Positions 25,362-34,383 of a DNA stretch of 64,000 bases are shown here, piece after piece. This DNA comes from Ramlibacter cellulosilyticus (lineage in GTDB: Bacteria > Pseudomonadota > Gammaproteobacteria > Burkholderiales > Burkholderiaceae_C): assembly GCF_014297465.1 (NCBI RefSeq), contig NZ_JACORT010000008.1, positions 1-64,000 on the forward strand, read 5' to 3'. Every line of letters starts with the position of its first letter. The stretch's first letter is position 1. A program made the translations under genes and the position numbers. Below the pieces are notes generated by a model that saw only the letters and a program-made list of their open reading frames with translations, did not search any database and had not been told where the DNA came from.

Positions 25362-26885
25362 ATGCGTGAATCCATCACGAAGGTGACGTGCTCCCCGGCG
25401 CAGAAGCGCTGGGTGCTGGTCGCGTCCATCCTCGGTTCCAGTCTCGCCTTCGTGGACGGCACGGTGGTGAACGTCGCCCTGCCGGCGCTGCAGCGCGACC
25501 TCGGCGCCACCGTGGCCCAGGCCCAGTGGGTGGTGGAGTCCTATGCGCTGCTCCTGGCCGCGCTCCTGCTGGCGGGCGGCGCGCTGGGCGACCGCTTCGG
25601 GCGCCGGCGCGTGTTCCTCGCCGGCGTGGTGGTGTTCGCCGCGGCCTCGCTGGCCTGCGCGCTGTCCCGGGACGTCACGCAACTGGTGGCGTCGCGCGCC
25701 GTGCAAGGGACAGGCGCGGCCCTGCTGGTGCCGGGGAGCCTGGCCCTGATCAGCGCGTTCTTCCCGGAGGACGAGCGCGGGCGCGCGTTCGGCACCTGGG
25801 CGGCCTTCAGCGGCATCACGTCCGCGCTGGGTCCGGTGCTGGGCGGCTGGCTGATCGACCACTTCTCCTGGGCCTGGGCCTTCGCGGTGAACGTGCCGCT
25901 GGCCGCCGTCGTGGTCGTCGTGACCTGGCTGCAGGTGCCGGAGAGCCGTGCCGACGACGCGGGCACCCGGCTCGACCTGCCCGGCGCCGCCCTCGCCACC
26001 CTCGGCCTGGGCGGCGTGGTCTTCTTCTTCATCGAGGCGCCGGTGCAAGGCTGGGGGGCGGCACCCGTGCTCGCCGCGCTGGCCCTGGGCGTCGCCGCGC
26101 TGGCGGGTTTCTTCTTCGTCGAGCGGCGGCGCGCGTCCCCCATGCTGCCGCTCGCGTGGCTGCGCGACCGCAATTTCGCGGGCGCCAACCTGCTCACGCT
26201 GCTGCTGTACGCGGGGCTGGGCGGCGGCCTGTTCTTCCTGCCGCTGAACCTGATCCAGGTGCAAGGCCTGTCGGCCACGGCGGCCGGCGCGAGCCTGCTG
26301 CCCTTCATCGCGATCCTGTCCCTGCTTTCGCGCTGGGCCGGCGGGCTGGCCGACCGGGGAAGCGCGCGGCGCGCCCTCGTCGTGGGCTCGCTGATCGCGG
26401 CCGCGGGCTTCGCGCTGCTGGCCGTGCCGGGCACGGCGGCGAGCTACTGGACCGGCTTCCTCCCCGGCATCGCGGTGCTGGGCCTGGGCATGGCCGTCGT
26501 GGTCGCGCCGCTCACGACCACGGTGATGAACGCGGTGCCGCAGGAACACGCGGGCACGGCATCGGGCATCAACAACGCGCTGTCGCGCGTGGCGGGCGTG
26601 CTGGCCATCGCCGTCTTCGGCGCGCTGATGGCGGCGGTGTTCCAGGCGCGGCTGCGGGAGGCGATGGCGGGACTGCCCGGCGACCTCGCCGATGTCCTCT
26701 GGCGCCAGCGCGATCGCCTGGCGGCGATCCAGGTGCCGGACGCGGCCACCGCCGCGCGCGAGGCGGTCCGGCACGCCTTCGTCGCCGGCTACCGCTGGAT
26801 CATGCTGGCCAGCGCGGTGCTGGCCCTGGCGAGCGCGGCGATCGCGGCCGCCTGGGTGCGCGACGAAGCGCGGCACCGCGGCTGA
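25362..26885 (+). CDS. MFS drug exporter, DHA2 (EmrB/QacA) family
   Basis: 507 aa from ATG 25362; an in-frame ATG at 25275 would overlap the divergent ABC gene and is rejected. Fourteen helices are predicted. The first helix has the family motif LGSSLAFVDGTVVNVALPAL, motif A is GGALGDRFGRRRVFLAG, and motif C is GITSALGPVLGGWLIDHFSW in helix 5. Proton-driven export of toxic organic compounds is the usual role. A cytoplasmic regulator is not adjacent. Its stop is 3 nt from the end of the convergent osmoprotectant-type gene. Confidence 0.88.
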   Translation: MRESITKVTCSPAQKRWVLVASILGSSLAFVDGTVVNVALPALQRDLGATVAQAQWVVESYALLLAALLLAGGALGDRFGRRRVFLAGVVVFAAASLACALSRDVTQLVASRAVQGTGAALLVPGSLALISAFFPEDERGRAFGTWAAFSGITSALGPVLGGWLIDHFSWAWAFAVNVPLAAVVVVVTWLQVPESRADDAGTRLDLPGAALATLGLGGVVFFFIEAPVQGWGAAPVLAALALGVAALAGFFFVERRRASPMLPLAWLRDRNFAGANLLTLLLYAGLGGGLFFLPLNLIQVQGLSATAAGASLLPFIAILSLLSRWAGGLADRGSARRALVVGSLIAAAGFALLAVPGTAASYWTGFLPGIAVLGLGMAVVVAPLTTTVMNAVPQEHAGTASGINNALSRVAGVLAIAVFGALMAAVFQARLREAMAGLPGDLADVLWRQRDRLAAIQVPDAATAAREAVRHAFVAGYRWIMLASAVLALASAAIAAAWVRDEARHRG

Positions 26886-26888
26886 CGC

Positions 26889-28400
26889 TCACGCCGGCGG
26901 CGTCCGGGCGCGCAGCAGCCAGCGCTCCAGGCCGTCGAACAGCCATTGCACGGCCAGCGCGAGCAGGGCGGCCGGCACCGCACCGGCGAGCATCATCGCC
27001 GTGTCGTTGACGGCGAGGCCTGCGACGATGCGCTCGCCCAGGCCGCCCGCGCCGATGAAGGTCGCCACCGTGGCCATGCCGACGTTCCACACCGCGGCGG
27101 TCTTGATGCCCGCGAGGATCGTCGGCAGGGCCAGGGGCAGCTCGATGCTGCGCAGCACCTGCCCTTCGCGCAGGCCCAGGGCCAGGGCGGACTGGCGCAA
27201 GCCGGCGGGGACCGAGGCGAGCCCGGCGTGCGTGTTCCGCACCACCGGCAGCAGCGCATAGACGGTGAGCGCGAGCAGCGCGGGCAGGAAGCCGATGCGG
27301 CCGACCAGCGCGATCAGGAAGGCGAGCAGCGCCAGCGAGGGCACCGTCTGCGCAACGCCCACCACGCCCATGAGCCCGCCGGCGAGCCGCGGCCGCTGCC
27401 AGGCCAGCACGCCCAGCGGGATGGCGAGCGCGACCGCCATCGCCAGGGAAGCGAACACGAGGACCAGGTGTTCGCGCAGGAGCCTGGGGAGGTCGGGCGC
27501 GAAGAGGCGCTGCAGGAAGCCCGCGCGGGGCGCGGGCGTTCCGGCCGCGGGCTGCTCTGGCGCCGCCGCCTGGCCGTGCGCGAGGAATGCGCGCGCGACT
27601 TCGGCGAAGGGCTTGCCGTCGATCTCCACGGCGCCGTTCATGGCGCGCATCGCGTCTTCGTCGATGCGGCCGGCCAACGCCGCCAGCGGGCGATCGTCGA
27701 CGCCCGCGCGCATCAGCAGCACCGCGTCGTAGCGCGGGAAGAAGTCGCGGTCGTCGCGCAGCACGCGCAGCTTCAGGCGTGCGATCTGCGCGTCGGTCGT
27801 GTACGCGTCGACGACGTCCACCTGCTTCGCGGCCAGCGCCTGGTAGGCGAGGCCGTGGTCCAGGCCGCTGCCGGGCGTGAACGGGATCGCATAGGCCTTC
27901 TGCAGCGCGGGCCAGCCGTCGGCGCGCACGAGGAATTCGTGCGAGAGGCCGAAGCGCAGGGGGGCCTGGCTGCGGGCGAGGTCGGAGATCGTCGCGATGC
28001 CCAGGCGGGCCGCGTCGTCCTCGCGCATGGCGAGCGCATAGCCGTTGTTGAAGCCGAGCGGCACGGCCGCCTTCAGCCCGCGCGGCGCCAGCCAGGCGTT
28101 GATCTGCGCCAGCGTCGGCGCCGGCTCGTCGCGCTTCAGCAGCTCGCGCACGATCGTGCCCGTGTACTCGGGGTAGAGGGCGATGCTGCCTGTCGCGAGC
28201 GCCTGCTCCATCACCGCGGTGTTGCCGAGGCCCTGGCGGTGCACGGCCGGCGTGCCCGCGTCGGCCAGCACCTGGCGCACGATCTCGCCGAGGATGTAGC
28301 TTTCGGTGAAGCGCTTGGAGCCGACCACCACGGGCTGCGCGGCCAGCGTGCCGGCAGCCAGCAGCAGGAACAGCAGGGTGAGGCGCCGTGCGAATCCCAT
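26889..28400 (-). CDS. Osmoprotectant ABC transporter, binding protein fused to permease (OpuC/YehYZ-like)
   Basis: 503 aa. After a signal segment (to about residue 21), residues 22-275 form an OpuAC/ProX-type glycine-betaine binding domain (VVVGSKRFTESYILGEIV, ALYPEYTGTIVRELL, VVDAYTTDAQIARL). Residues about 305-500 form a permease of six helices with the EAA-like loop SVPAGLRQSALALGLREGQV. The binding domain must face the periplasm while tethered. Domain-fused versions are known in several lineages. The ATPase that should power it is not next to it: the preceding gene is kefC (12-nt gap). It is the last gene of a stress-related operon. The ligand (betaine, choline or carnitine) is inferred from the family. 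Confidence 0.85.
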   Translation of the reverse strand: MGFARRLTLLFLLLAAGTLAAQPVVVGSKRFTESYILGEIVRQVLADAGTPAVHRQGLGNTAVMEQALATGSIALYPEYTGTIVRELLKRDEPAPTLAQINAWLAPRGLKAAVPLGFNNGYALAMREDDAARLGIATISDLARSQAPLRFGLSHEFLVRADGWPALQKAYAIPFTPGSGLDHGLAYQALAAKQVDVVDAYTTDAQIARLKLRVLRDDRDFFPRYDAVLLMRAGVDDRPLAALAGRIDEDAMRAMNGAVEIDGKPFAEVARAFLAHGQAAAPEQPAAGTPAPRAGFLQRLFAPDLPRLLREHLVLVFASLAMAVALAIPLGVLAWQRPRLAGGLMGVVGVAQTVPSLALLAFLIALVGRIGFLPALLALTVYALLPVVRNTHAGLASVPAGLRQSALALGLREGQVLRSIELPLALPTILAGIKTAAVWNVGMATVATFIGAGGLGERIVAGLAVNDTAMMLAGAVPAALLALAVQWLFDGLERWLLRARTPPA

Positions 28401-28412
28401 GCCTTGCGGCTC

Positions 28413-30254
28413 CTAGTCGTCGCGCGCGTCCCAGCCGGGCAGGCGCTCGTCGCCGCGCTTGCGCCGCGCCTCGGCTTCCTCGCGCTCGCGCGCCATCTGC
28501 GCCTCCAGCTGCTGGCGGCCTTCCTTGACCACCGCGATCATCTTGGCGCGGTCGCGGTGGTAGGGGTACATGGTCTCGAACAGGGCCAGGTTGTGCCGCC
28601 GGAAGCGCATGGCCTGGCGCCGCGCCTCTGCGGGCTGCTGGCCCAGGAGTTCCAGCACGCGCCGTCCCGTGCGCAGGCTGGACTCGAACACCTCGCGGTC
28701 CACCTTGTCCACGCCGCGGTCGCGCAGCTCGTTCCAGTGCGTGACGTCGCGCGCCCGCGCCACGAGTTCCAGCTGCGGGAAGTGCTCGCGCACGAGGTCG
28801 ACGATGCGCAGCGACTGCTCGCGGTCGTCCACCGCCACGACGAACACGCGCGCGCCCGCCGCGCCGGCCGTGCGCAGCAGGTCCAGCCGGGTCGCGTCGC
28901 CGTAGTGCACCTTGTAGCCGAAGGCGCGCGCGGCCTCGATCATGTCGGCGTCGTGGTCCAGCACGGTGGAGCCTATGCCCTGCGCATTGAGCAGGCGGCC
29001 CACCATCTGCCCGTAGCGGCCGAAGCCCGCGATGATCACCGGCGCGTGCTGCGGGTCGCTCAGTTCCTCCATCGTGCGCTTGCGGCCGGCGGCCAGCCGC
29101 GCAGACCACCTGTCGGCGGCCAGCAGCATCAGCGGCGTGAGCAGCATGGACAGCGTGATTGCCGCCACCAGCAGCGACGACGTGCCGGCGTCGATGAGGC
29201 GCGCGCCGGTGGCGGTCTGCAGCACCACGAAGCCCACTTCGCCGCCCTGCGCCAGCAGCACGATGAACAGCGGCCGCTCGGGCGCCGGGATCTCCATGCC
29301 GCGCGCCATCAGCACCAGCACGACGCCCTTGGCCGCGAGGAAGCCGAACACGATGGCGGCGACGAGCAGCGGCTGCTTCGCCACGACAGCGAAGTCGATC
29401 GTCATGCCGATCGCGATGAAGAAGAGGCCCAGCAGCAGCCCCTTGAAAGGCTCGATGTCGGTCTCGAGCTCGCGACGGTATTCGCTCTCGGCGAGCAGGA
29501 CGCCGGCCAGGAAGGCGCCCAGCGCCATGGAGAGGCCCACGGACTGCATCAGCGCCGCCGTCGCCACCACGAGCAGCAACGCCGCGGCGGTGAAGATCTC
29601 CGGCGAGTCGCTGCGGGCGATCCAGCGCAGCGTCGGGCGCAGCAGCAGGCGGCCGCCGAGGATGATCGCCGCGACGACGCCCACCACCTTGGCGGCTGCC
29701 TGCCAGCCGCCCGCCTCCGCGCCGCCCCCCGTGACCATCAGCAGCGGCAGCAGGGCCAGGATGGGGATCGCGGCCACGTCCTGCAGCAGGAGCACGCTCA
29801 GCATGCTGCGGCCGGCCGTCGTCGGCAGCAGGTTGCGGTCCGCCATGGCGCGCAGGCCCGTCGCCGTGGACGAATCCGCCAGCGCCAGCGAGGCGGCCAG
29901 CGCGATGCGCCAGTCCACGCCGAAGGCCACGGCGATGGCCGTCATGACCGCGGCGGACCCGAACAGCTGCACGCTGCCCCAGCCGAAGATGGGCCGGCGC
30001 AGGCTCCACAGCCGCCGCGGCTCGAGCTCGAGGCCCACCAGGAACAGCATGAGCACCACGCCGAACTCCGCGAAGTGCAGCACGTCCTGCACGTTCGCCA
30101 CCAGGCGCAGGCCCCAGGGCCCGATGACGATGCCGGCGGCGAGGTAGCCGAGGATCGCCCCCAGGCCGAGGGCGCGCGAGAGCGGCACCACGATCACGGC
30201 CGCGGCGAGGTACACGAGGCTGCCGGACAGCCAGCCGGGAATGTGGTGCTCCAT
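28413..30254 (-). CDS. kefC: CPA2 potassium/proton antiporter with RCK domain (KefB/KefC type)
   Basis: 613 aa from ATG 30254, which overlaps the kefF stop by 1 nt. About twelve helices (residues 5-380) contain LALADSSTATGLRAMADRNL and AGVLLAESEYRRELE, typical of CPA2 exchangers. A TrkA-N/RCK Rossmann domain starts near 400 (VIIAGFGRYGQMVGRLLNAQG) and ends near 520. A charged coiled-coil tail follows. In the family, glutathione adducts bound to the RCK domain open K+ efflux and acidify the cytoplasm during electrophile stress. The adjacent oxidoreductase gene fits the KefF/KefC pairing. Confidence 0.9.
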   Translation of the reverse strand: MEHHIPGWLSGSLVYLAAAVIVVPLSRALGLGAILGYLAAGIVIGPWGLRLVANVQDVLHFAEFGVVLMLFLVGLELEPRRLWSLRRPIFGWGSVQLFGSAAVMTAIAVAFGVDWRIALAASLALADSSTATGLRAMADRNLLPTTAGRSMLSVLLLQDVAAIPILALLPLLMVTGGGAEAGGWQAAAKVVGVVAAIILGGRLLLRPTLRWIARSDSPEIFTAAALLLVVATAALMQSVGLSMALGAFLAGVLLAESEYRRELETDIEPFKGLLLGLFFIAIGMTIDFAVVAKQPLLVAAIVFGFLAAKGVVLVLMARGMEIPAPERPLFIVLLAQGGEVGFVVLQTATGARLIDAGTSSLLVAAITLSMLLTPLMLLAADRWSARLAAGRKRTMEELSDPQHAPVIIAGFGRYGQMVGRLLNAQGIGSTVLDHDADMIEAARAFGYKVHYGDATRLDLLRTAGAAGARVFVVAVDDREQSLRIVDLVREHFPQLELVARARDVTHWNELRDRGVDKVDREVFESSLRTGRRVLELLGQQPAEARRQAMRFRRHNLALFETMYPYHRDRAKMIAVVKEGRQQLEAQMAREREEAEARRKRGDERLPGWDARDD

Positions 30255-30898
30255 CAGCGCGCCTCGTTCGGGTTGGGCAGCGGGCGGTCGCTGGTGGGGA
30301 CGTCGATCACCGGGCAGGCACCCAGCTCCTCGAGTTCCGGCCAGTCCGGGTAGCTGCCCAGGCGCTGCGCGAACACGTCGACGTGCCGGCGCACCTCGTC
30401 CGGGTCGGCCCTGCGTGCCCCGTGCAGCAGCAGCGGCGGCAGGAAGCGCATGCCGCACAGCGTGGCCGTCTGCTCGTAGGGCGGCAGGAAGGCATCGAAG
30501 AAATAGCGGTTGTAGCCCTGCGGATGGTAGGAAGCCTCGGGGCCGCCCGTGCTCGCGACCAGCCACAGGTCCTTGCCGTTCAGCGCCGTCCCGCCGGGGC
30601 CGTAGGCCCAGCCGTACCCCAGGACCTCGTCGCACCAGAGCTTCATGAGGGCGGGCATGGCGTACCACTGGATCGGGTGCAGCAGCACCACCATGTCGGC
30701 CGCCTGCGCGCTTTCCTGTTCGGCGGCGACGTCGATGTCGAAATCGGGATAGGTGCCGTACAGGTCCTGCACGCGCACGTGCGGCAGGGCACGTGCGGCT
30801 TCGACGAGGAGGCGGTTGACGCGGGACTCGGCCCAGTTGGGGTGGGCGGCGATCAGGTAGATGCGGGGCGCGCCGGGCCGCGCTTCGTTGTCTGGCAT
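30254..30898 (-). CDS. kefF: KefF/KefG-like NAD(P)H quinone oxidoreductase, ancillary to KefC
   Basis: 214 aa flavodoxin-like protein (NQO1/Kef ancillary family). IYLIAAHPNWAESRVN provides the FMN-binding first loop, HPIQWYAMPALMKLWCDEVL the conserved WY region, and VASTGGPEASYHPQGYNRY the second flavin loop. Ancillary subunits of this family bind the RCK domain of KefC and are needed for full K+ efflux. ATG 30898 is chosen over the in-frame codon at 30916. TATGTT on the minus strand ends 6 nt before it, so an internal leaderless promoter is possible. It lies 19 nt after mscS. Confidence 0.86.
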   Translation of the reverse strand: MPDNEARPGAPRIYLIAAHPNWAESRVNRLLVEAARALPHVRVQDLYGTYPDFDIDVAAEQESAQAADMVVLLHPIQWYAMPALMKLWCDEVLGYGWAYGPGGTALNGKDLWLVASTGGPEASYHPQGYNRYFFDAFLPPYEQTATLCGMRFLPPLLLHGARRADPDEVRRHVDVFAQRLGSYPDWPELEELGACPVIDVPTSDRPLPNPNEAR

Positions 30899-30917
30899 GG
30901 CGCGAACATAACGCAAT

Positions 30918-32561
30918 TCAACGCGGCGGGCGCCCGGCCGCCGCGGCGGGTGCGGGGGCCGCCCAGGCCGCGGGCTCCGCGAAGCGCGCGCCGGCCGCCT
31001 CGACGCAGGCGATGGCCTGCAGCAGCAGGTCCTCGCGCACCTCCAGGAACTGGGGGAACTCGCGCGTGAGCACGTACGCGAAGATCTCCAGCTCCATGCC
31101 TTGCGGGCCGAACTCCACGAGGCGCACGCGCGAGAGCGGGTGCTCCAGCTTCGGGTGCGCGTCGATCAGGGCCGCGATGTCCCCGCGCACGCGGCGCAGC
31201 TGCTCCACGGAGGTGTCGTAGGCCAGGCGCAGGCGGTGCTGCGCCAGGATCTTGTTGCGGCTCGCGAAATTCTCCAGCTCCGCCTGCGCCAGCACGCCGG
31301 CCGGGATCGACAGCAGCGTGTGCTCCAGGGTACGGAAGCGGACCGAGCGCAGCGTGATGTCCTCGACCGTGCAGGTGCGGTCGTTGACGCGGCAGGTGTC
31401 GCCCACGGCCAGGGCTTCGTCGGCCAGCAGCATCATGCCGCCCAGGATGTTCTCGATCGTCTTCTGCGCGCCGAGGGCGAGCGCGACGCCGATGATTCCC
31501 AGGCCGGCCAGCACCGCCTTCATGTCGAAGCCCAGGAGCGCGAGCACGACCAGCACGGCCACGAGCACCACCAGCACGTTCAGGAGCCGCTCGCCCAGCA
31601 TCAGCACGGAGCGCACGCCGGTGCGGCCGCGGTCCTGCAGGTGCGTGCCGGCGCGGCCGAACAGCACGGACGTCGCGCGGTGGAGGCCCCACGCGACGGC
31701 GACCACGAGGACCACCGCCAGCACGCGCGCATAGGCGATGCGGAAGGACAGCGTGGGGCCGTACCAGGAGAGGGCGGCCGCGTGCATCGCCAGTGCCAGC
31801 ACCACCACGGCCGGCCAGCGCGTGGCGCGGTACCAGGCGTCGATCGCGGCGGCCTGCGAAGGCAGCAGCCGCCGCAGCACGGCACTCAGCAGCCGCAAGA
31901 GGGGCGGCAGGACCAGCAGGGGCAGGACGAGGGTGCCGGCCCACAGGGCGAGGTCGGCGAAGGTGAAGTCGAAGATGGCGGGCGTGAACAGGCCGGAGGG
32001 CAGCACGCGCTCGGGCCAGCGGCTCACCTCCGCGGCGCCCAGCCTCGCCACGCGCGCCATGGTTTCGGAGGAGACGAGCCACACGGGCCCTGCGTCGGGA
32101 TCGGTGACGCGCACGAGTTCGACCAGCAACTCCTGGTCGCCGATGCGCAGCGGGCCGATGCGCTCGCGGTCGAGGGGCAGGCCGTCGTCCACCGCACCAT
32201 CGGGCGTGTCGCTGATGGAAGCGAGCGGCCGGTGGAAGTAGCGATCCAGCAGCTGCGCCAGCTCGCCGGCGAGTTCCTGCGAGCGCGTGACGGCGCGGGG
32301 GTTCGCCTGCGTGTAGCGCGCGGCCAGCGCGAGGTCGCCGCGCTGCGCGGCGCGCGCGAACGCGGCGATCGTGCGGCGGGGCGTGCCGCGGTCCAGGGGG
32401 TCGTACGCCGCGGGGGCCGACGCGGCCGCCGCGGGAGCGGCCATGCGCCCCGCCAGCTGCGCCTGCGCCGCGAAGGCCAGCGCCAGCAGCAGGCACCCGA
32501 GGAAGGCCCTCACGCTCGTTCGCACCTTGTCTTGCTTTCCTTGTGCCGGTGGGCCGGCCAT
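30918..32561 (-). CDS. Mechanosensitive ion channel, MscS family, with periplasmic N-terminal domain
   Basis: 547 aa. A signal segment (about 16-36, after possible start GTG 32525) is followed by an extracytoplasmic region to about 195 and several helices (200-380). The MscS core has the pore helix pattern AVLAGLGIIGVALALGAQKTIENILGGMMLLAD and the beta domain VGDTCRVNDRTCTVEDITLRSVRFRTLEHTLLSIPAG. A cytoplasmic alpha/beta domain runs to about 520, then an Ala/Pro-rich tail. It is longer than E. coli MscS (286 aa). It releases solutes upon hypo-osmotic shock. It heads a same-strand run with kefF, kefC and the osmoprotectant transporter. Confidence 0.88.
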   Translation of the reverse strand: MAGPPAQGKQDKVRTSVRAFLGCLLLALAFAAQAQLAGRMAAPAAAASAPAAYDPLDRGTPRRTIAAFARAAQRGDLALAARYTQANPRAVTRSQELAGELAQLLDRYFHRPLASISDTPDGAVDDGLPLDRERIGPLRIGDQELLVELVRVTDPDAGPVWLVSSETMARVARLGAAEVSRWPERVLPSGLFTPAIFDFTFADLALWAGTLVLPLLVLPPLLRLLSAVLRRLLPSQAAAIDAWYRATRWPAVVVLALAMHAAALSWYGPTLSFRIAYARVLAVVLVVAVAWGLHRATSVLFGRAGTHLQDRGRTGVRSVLMLGERLLNVLVVLVAVLVVLALLGFDMKAVLAGLGIIGVALALGAQKTIENILGGMMLLADEALAVGDTCRVNDRTCTVEDITLRSVRFRTLEHTLLSIPAGVLAQAELENFASRNKILAQHRLRLAYDTSVEQLRRVRGDIAALIDAHPKLEHPLSRVRLVEFGPQGMELEIFAYVLTREFPQFLEVREDLLLQAIACVEAAGARFAEPAAWAAPAPAAAAGRPPR

Positions 32562-32628
32562 CGTGGCATCGGCCGCCGGCAGGCGCCATCGGGGGCAGGG
32601 GCAGCGGCCCCTGCACGCCGGGGCGAGG

Positions 32629-33699
32629 TCAGGCCACCAGCGCCGCCGACTTCACCTGCGCCAGGACCGGGACCCCTTCCGCGAGCCCGAGTGCGTCGAC
32701 GGCGCGCGCCGTGACGCGCGCGAGCAGCAGCGACTCGCCGCAGGCGAGCTGCACCAGCGCCTGCGAAGGATGCGCGCCCGGCGCGATCGCGCGCACGGTG
32801 CACGCGAGCACGTTCTGGATGCTGCTCGCGGCCGGGGGCTGCAGCGCCAGGCTGACGTCGCGCGCCAGCACGCGCACGCGCACGGCCTGTCCCATCGGCA
32901 GGCCGGGATCGGCGATCCACAGGGTGCCGCCGGCGAAGCGCACCTGCGCGAGCTGCCAGCGTGCGTCGCGTTCGACGAGCGTGCCGCCCAGGAGCGCGCC
33001 GGCTTCCTCGCCCGGGACCGCGGCGAGGTCCACGCGTGCCAGCGTTTCGGCCAGCGGACCCGACGCGCGCACGCGGCCGCCTTCCAGCAGCACGAGGTGG
33101 TCCGCCAGGCGCGCCACCTCGTCGCCGGAGTGCGTCACGTACAGCATCGGGATCTCGAGTTCGTCCCGCAGCTTCTCCAGCCACGGCAGGATCTCGCGGC
33201 GTCGGGCGAGGTCGACGGCGGCGAGCGGTTCGTCCAGCAGCAGGATGCGCGGCTGCGTGGCGAGGGCCCGCGCGATGGCGACGCGCTGGCGCTCGCCGCC
33301 GGAGAGTTCGTGCGGGCGGCGGTGCAGCAGGGAGGCGATGCCGAGCAGGTCCAGCAGCGGTTCCAGGGGCGCAGCGCTGCCCGAACGCTTCCGCGCGAAG
33401 CGCAGGTTGCCGGCGACGTCGAGGTGGTCGAACAGGCTCGCTTCCTGGAACACGTAGCCGAGCGGCCGGCGGTGCGTGGGCAGGACGAGGCCGCGCTCGC
33501 TGTCCTCCCACGCCGCATCGCCGATGACGACCCGCGCGCGCTCCGGCCGCTCGAGGCCGGCGACGCCGCGCAGCAAGGTCGTCTTGCCCGAGCCCGAGGG
33601 ACCGAAGATCGCCGTGATGCCGTCGGCGGGCAGGCGCAGGTCGACGTCCAGGACGAAGTCCCGTCGCGGGATCCGCAGCGCGATGGCGAGGCCGCTCAT
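32629..33699 (-). CDS. modC: Molybdate ABC transporter ATP-binding protein ModC
   Basis: 356 aa. Walker A GPSGSGKTT (about residues 32-40), signature HELSGGERQRVAIARALA, Walker B RILLLDEPLAAVD and the switch His in YVTHSGDEVARL. The C-terminal part (from about 285) is a Mop/TOBE domain (SSIQNVLACTVRAIAPG ... LLLARVTARAVDALGL) that binds oxyanion and regulates ATPase activity. ATG 33699 overlaps the end of modB by 4 nt. It energises ModB for molybdate uptake, which the cox molybdenum enzyme encoded nearby would need. Confidence 0.93.
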   Translation of the reverse strand: MSGLAIALRIPRRDFVLDVDLRLPADGITAIFGPSGSGKTTLLRGVAGLERPERARVVIGDAAWEDSERGLVLPTHRRPLGYVFQEASLFDHLDVAGNLRFARKRSGSAAPLEPLLDLLGIASLLHRRPHELSGGERQRVAIARALATQPRILLLDEPLAAVDLARRREILPWLEKLRDELEIPMLYVTHSGDEVARLADHLVLLEGGRVRASGPLAETLARVDLAAVPGEEAGALLGGTLVERDARWQLAQVRFAGGTLWIADPGLPMGQAVRVRVLARDVSLALQPPAASSIQNVLACTVRAIAPGAHPSQALVQLACGESLLLARVTARAVDALGLAEGVPVLAQVKSAALVA

Positions 33700-34379
33700 C
33701 CCAGCACGCGCGGGCTGCGCCGGTTGAGGCGCGCAAGCGCGAACAGCACGGCGAAGGAGAACAGCACCATCGCCGCGGACAGCCAGTGCGCCTGCGCGTA
33801 CTGCAGCGCCTCGACGTGCCCGTAGATCTGCGTCGACACCACGCGCGTCTGCTGCGGGATGTTGCCGCCGATCATCAGCACCACCCCGAACTCGCCCACC
33901 GTGTGCGCGAAGCTCAGGACGGCCGCCTGCACGATGCCGGGGCGGGCGAGCGGCAGCACGACGTGGAAGAAGGAATCCCGCGGCGAGGCGCGCAAGGTGG
34001 CGGCGACCTCCAGCGGGCGGCGCCCCACGGCTTCGAATGCACCTTGCAGCGGCTGCACCGCGAAGGGCAGCGAGTACACGATGGAGCCGAGCAGCAGGCC
34101 GGCGAAGGTGAAGGGCAGCAGCCCGAGTCCCAGGGCCTGCGTGAGCTGCCCGCCCCAGCCGTGCGGCCCGAGCGCCACGAGCAGGTAGAAGCCCAGCACG
34201 GTCGGCGGGAGCACGAGGGGCAGGGCGACCACGGCGGCGACGGGAGCGCGCCAGCGGGACGACGTGCGCGCCAGCCACCAGGCGAGCGGCGTCGCGAGCA
34301 CGAGGAGGGCGAGGGTGGTGGCGAGCGCGAGCTTGAACGTGAGCCAGATCGCCTGCAGGTCGTCGGCGCCCAGGGTCAT
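33696..34379 (-). CDS. modB: Molybdate ABC transporter permease ModB
   Basis: 227 aa with five or six helices. The start ATG 34379 lies 4 nt after the modA stop; the longer open frame upstream is a shadow of modA. Diagnostic stretches are LPLVLPPTVLGFYLLVALG, the coupling loop RRPLEVAATLRASPRDSFFHVVLPLARPG, and FAHTVGEFGVVLMIGGNIP. It forms the channel dimer with ModC. Confidence 0.93.
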   Translation of the reverse strand: MTLGADDLQAIWLTFKLALATTLALLVLATPLAWWLARTSSRWRAPVAAVVALPLVLPPTVLGFYLLVALGPHGWGGQLTQALGLGLLPFTFAGLLLGSIVYSLPFAVQPLQGAFEAVGRRPLEVAATLRASPRDSFFHVVLPLARPGIVQAAVLSFAHTVGEFGVVLMIGGNIPQQTRVVSTQIYGHVEALQYAQAHWLSAAMVLFSFAVLFALARLNRRSPRVLG

Positions 34380-34383
34380 GCCT

